Source: Nostoc punctiforme NIES-2108 (GTDB lineage Bacteria > Cyanobacteriota > Cyanobacteriia > Cyanobacteriales > Nostocaceae). From it: 64,000 nucleotides of DNA. Under the pieces are notes generated by a model. The model did no database searches and had not been told where the DNA came from. It saw nothing but the letters and a program-made list of their open reading frames with translations. Both the position numbers and the translations under genes were made by a program. Positions 62,127 to 64,000 of this stretch are shown here, in pieces. Within the stretch, counting starts at the first letter, position 1, and the number at the start of each line of letters is the position of its first letter. Location of the stretch: positions 64,223 through 128,222 of the forward strand of contig LXQE01000146.1 of NCBI GenBank assembly GCA_003326195.1, read 5' to 3'.

Positions 62127-63488
62127 ATGCTACTCACACACAAAGAAAATATTGTAAAATTTAGCTGGTTTCTACCCAGCCTCTTAAGCTTGCTCCTGTT
62201 TGGTTCCACTGTTAAAGCTAATGGTGCGATGCCTGCGGCGGGCGTAGCCATCGCAAATTGGCATTTTGATAGCAATCGCAACCATCTGGACTTCACCACA
62301 GATGAGAATGTTCAACCGAAGGTACAATTACTTAACAACCCGACTCGTCTGGTAATTGATTTGTCTGGAGTTACATTAGGATATCCACAGACTAGTCAAA
62401 GAGTGGGGCCAGTAATTAAAGACATTGGCATCGAGCAGTTTAATGCAGAGACTACCCGCATGGTAGTTACTTTAGCACCCGGCTACACCTTTGATTTAGC
62501 ACAGGTGCAACTGCAAGAGGAATCCCCCAATCATTGGTCTATGCAGTTACCCAAACCAATACGATTGACTGCAACCCAGCCGCAATATTTAGAGATAACT
62601 CCGAGTATTTCTCCAAGAGTGAATGATAATAGCACTCTCTTTGCTGGCGTGGTTCCAATGCATTCACCGATGAAAGCGCTGGAACCTCAAATTAAAGCCT
62701 TGATGAGTCGCTACAGCTTTCTGAAAACAGGAATGTTTTTTCTGGATTTGGATACTGGGGATTATCTGGATATTGGAGGCGATCGCGTTTTCCCAGCTGC
62801 TAGTACAATCAAACTGCCAATACTCATCGCCTTTTTCCAGGATTTAGATGCTGGTAAAGTCACCCTTCAGGAAAACCTGACTATGCGGCGTGACTTAGTT
62901 ACCAATGGTTCTGGAAGTATGCAATATGAGCGAGTTGGGAAGAAGTACACAGCTTTAGAAACCATCACTAAGATGATTACCATTAGTGATAATACCGCCA
63001 CCAACATGATTATCGATCGCTTAGGTGGAGCGGCGAAACTAAATCAGCGTTTCCGTAGTTGGGGACTGAAAGACACAGTAATTCGCCATCTTTTAGCTGA
63101 CTTGAGAGGAACCAACACCACAAGTTCTCAAGATATGGCGCGGGTGCTGGCTTTAGTTGTGAATAACAAACTAGTTTCGCCACAAAGTCGGGAGCAAGCC
63201 TTAGATATTCTGCGTCACACCACAATTCACACACTGCTTCCCGCTGGTTTGGGGAAAGGTGCAGTTATCGCCAACAAAACCGGAGATATCGGCTTTCTCA
63301 TCGGCGATGCAGGGTTTGTAACTATGCCCAATGGTAAGCGTTACCTGGCGGCTATCTTTGTCACTCGTCCTTATAAAGACACCAGAGGGAGAGACTTTAT
63401 CCGTCAAGTTTCCCAATTAGTTTACGATTATTTGAATCAGCCGAATCCGGTTGCTGCGGTTAATTCGCTTAATAGTGTTACGAGATAG
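62127..63488 (+). CDS. AMIN-domain class A beta-lactamase-like serine hydrolase
   Basis: 453 aa from ATG 62127; an upstream Met (62061) would disturb the signal peptide. The signal peptide ends near VKANG. An AMIN domain follows (ANWHFDSNRNHLDFTTDENV; PTRLVIDLSGVTLG), which usually targets peptidoglycan or envelope complexes. The C-terminal half is beta-lactamase class A fold: PAASTIKLPILIAFF (SxxK), TISDNTATNMIIDRLGG (SDN) and IANKTGDIGFLIGD (KTG). It may be a cell-wall-directed hydrolase or a beta-lactamase. A 21-bp repeat at 62231-62251 adds seven residues just after the signal peptide. Confidence 0.88.
   Translation: MLLTHKENIVKFSWFLPSLLSLLLFGSTVKANGAMPAAGVAIANWHFDSNRNHLDFTTDENVQPKVQLLNNPTRLVIDLSGVTLGYPQTSQRVGPVIKDIGIEQFNAETTRMVVTLAPGYTFDLAQVQLQEESPNHWSMQLPKPIRLTATQPQYLEITPSISPRVNDNSTLFAGVVPMHSPMKALEPQIKALMSRYSFLKTGMFFLDLDTGDYLDIGGDRVFPAASTIKLPILIAFFQDLDAGKVTLQENLTMRRDLVTNGSGSMQYERVGKKYTALETITKMITISDNTATNMIIDRLGGAAKLNQRFRSWGLKDTVIRHLLADLRGTNTTSSQDMARVLALVVNNKLVSPQSREQALDILRHTTIHTLLPAGLGKGAVIANKTGDIGFLIGDAGFVTMPNGKRYLAAIFVTRPYKDTRGRDFIRQVSQLVYDYLNQPNPVAAVNSLNSVTR
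62231..62251 (+). repeat. 21-bp small dispersed repeat inside serine hydrolase gene
   Basis: Begins GCCTGCGGCGGGCGTAGCC. Its flanks are GCGAT and CGC. Removing the 21 bp leaves a perfect HIP1 site GCGATCGC and the protein GAIANWHFDS. The first 13 bases match the element at 26308 exactly. Confidence 0.75.
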
Positions 63489-63590
63489 GAGTAAGGCGCA
63501 CAGAGCTAGCTGCGCATAGGTGTCAAGTTAACGTGAAAGCCCTATAATCACCTGATATTAAGTCCACTCGCTTACCATCACTATCCGCGT

Positions 63591-63661
63591 CACCCCACCC
63601 CGGTTTTGTCTAAAGCCAAAACCGCCCCTCCCCTTGGCAAGGGGAGGGGTTGGGGGTGGGG
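63591..63661. repeat. Compound inverted repeat
   Basis: Nested arms: CGGTTTT / AAAACCG, then CCCCTCCCCTTG / CAAGGGGAGGGG around one base, with CACCCCACCC / GGGGGTGGGG outside. Three-armed cruciform shape. Between serine hydrolase and purT (convergent). Confidence 0.7.
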
Positions 63662-63732
63662 TAAAGTGTATGTGGGGACAAGCATTTGAGCTTAAGTTGA
63701 CACCACTGCACAGATGTGCGCCCCTACAGTAA

Positions 63733-64000
63733 TTAGATAATTGTGATTTTACTTGCGGCTTTCGTAGCTTTTTCCCTAGCCTCTTGGACATTCACTCCCT
63801 TAGCCAAAGCTACGCCCATTCGCCGATATGGATGAGCATTAGGTTTACCAAATAATTTAATATCTACATCTTTTTCCGACAAAGCATCGGCTACACCATT
63901 AAAAGCAATAGAATCAGATTTTTCTGAGGCTAAAATTACCGCACTGGCTGACGCTCCTAGCTGTTCTATATGAGGAATTGGCAAGTCTAAAATAGCTCGT
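63733..64000 (-). CDS. purT: Formate-dependent phosphoribosylglycinamide formyltransferase (partial, N-terminus off window)
   Basis: The last 89 or so codons of a minus-strand gene that continues beyond 64000. RAILDLPIPHIEQLGASASA VIL and KLFGKPNAHPYRRMGVALAK (read without the gap) are the C-terminal ATP-grasp end of PurT, which formylates GAR with formate and ATP in purine synthesis. The frame has no stop up to the window edge, so it is cut by the boundary and not truncated. Confidence 0.88.
   Translation of the reverse strand, partial: RAILDLPIPHIEQLGASASAVILASEKSDSIAFNGVADALSEKDVDIKLFGKPNAHPYRRMGVALAKGVNVQEAREKATKAASKITII

Noticed and set aside
61918..62127. 69-codon GTG frame upstream of the serine hydrolase
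   Set aside because: No signal for translation, no domain and it runs into the hydrolase start; probably chance.
63733..64000. Truncated purT
   Set aside because: The gene is cut by the window boundary; the frame is open to the edge, so no true truncation is shown.

Overview
The window looks like chromosomal DNA of a filamentous, heterocyst-type cyanobacterium, most likely Nostoc or a close relative. The GCGATCGC (HIP1) octamer is everywhere. Gaps between genes carry heptamer tandem repeats (STRRs) and small dispersed repeats (SDRs) of the kind known from Nostoc genomes. The gene set is cyanobacterial: carboxysome shell genes ccmK3/ccmK4, carotenoid genes crtR and crtH, a CYP110-type P450, DUF1824, DUF1802 and DUF4332 proteins, and a bacterial phytochelatin-synthase homologue. 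No tRNA, rRNA, CRISPR array or complete insertion sequence was recognised.

Layout. 1-4.7 kb: two tandem TspO/MBR genes (one cut by the window edge), a decayed MazF-like fragment, an Uma2 gene, a DUF433/DUF5615 toxin-antitoxin (TA) pair and crtR. 5-12.5 kb: pyruvate kinase, an M61 peptidase with a PDZ domain, a Crp-family regulator, a GspE/PilB-like protein without its ATPase domain, and a possible HetZ-related helix-turn-helix protein. 13.5-19.7 kb: a carboxysome-flavoured stretch with ccmK3-ccmK4, a ParA-type ATPase with a coiled-coil partner resembling the McdA/McdB carboxysome-positioning pair, a tautomerase-like gene, a P450 and a small protein that may be the chaperone CcmS. 19.7-25.2 kb: an ABC exporter, an SPFH protein, a DUF1824 protein and an ABC-F ATPase. 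25.7-28.1 kb: a TA island (UPF0175/DUF3368 and Phd/PIN) ending in a 21-bp tandem array. 28.2-35 kb: a three-gene osmoprotectant ABC importer, then a divergent phytochelatin-synthase/gamma-glutamyltransferase pair that could break down glutathione outside the cytoplasm. 35.5-48.6 kb: metabolic and hypothetical genes, a full-length group II intron just upstream of aroE, a MITE with target duplication, and a second 21-bp array. 48-64 kb: a TetR gene beside a two-gene M16 peptidase operon, two more Uma2 genes, hydrolases, upp, crtH, a beta-lactamase-fold protein with an AMIN domain, and the 3' part of purT.

The most distinctive theme is small repeats entering genes. A 21-bp element interrupts GATCGC inside two unrelated coding sequences and keeps both in frame; removing it restores the expected protein. 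A 42-bp dispersed-repeat insert sits in frame in aroE, and an in-frame Pro/Ser-rich insert lies just before the catalytic Thr of the gamma-glutamyltransferase. The aroE and crtH start codons lie inside ATGACAA-type heptamer repeats. The best candidate for an undescribed functional element is a roughly 70-nt RNA at about 58.5 kb, with a sigma-70-like promoter, a strong terminator and a CU-rich unpaired segment.
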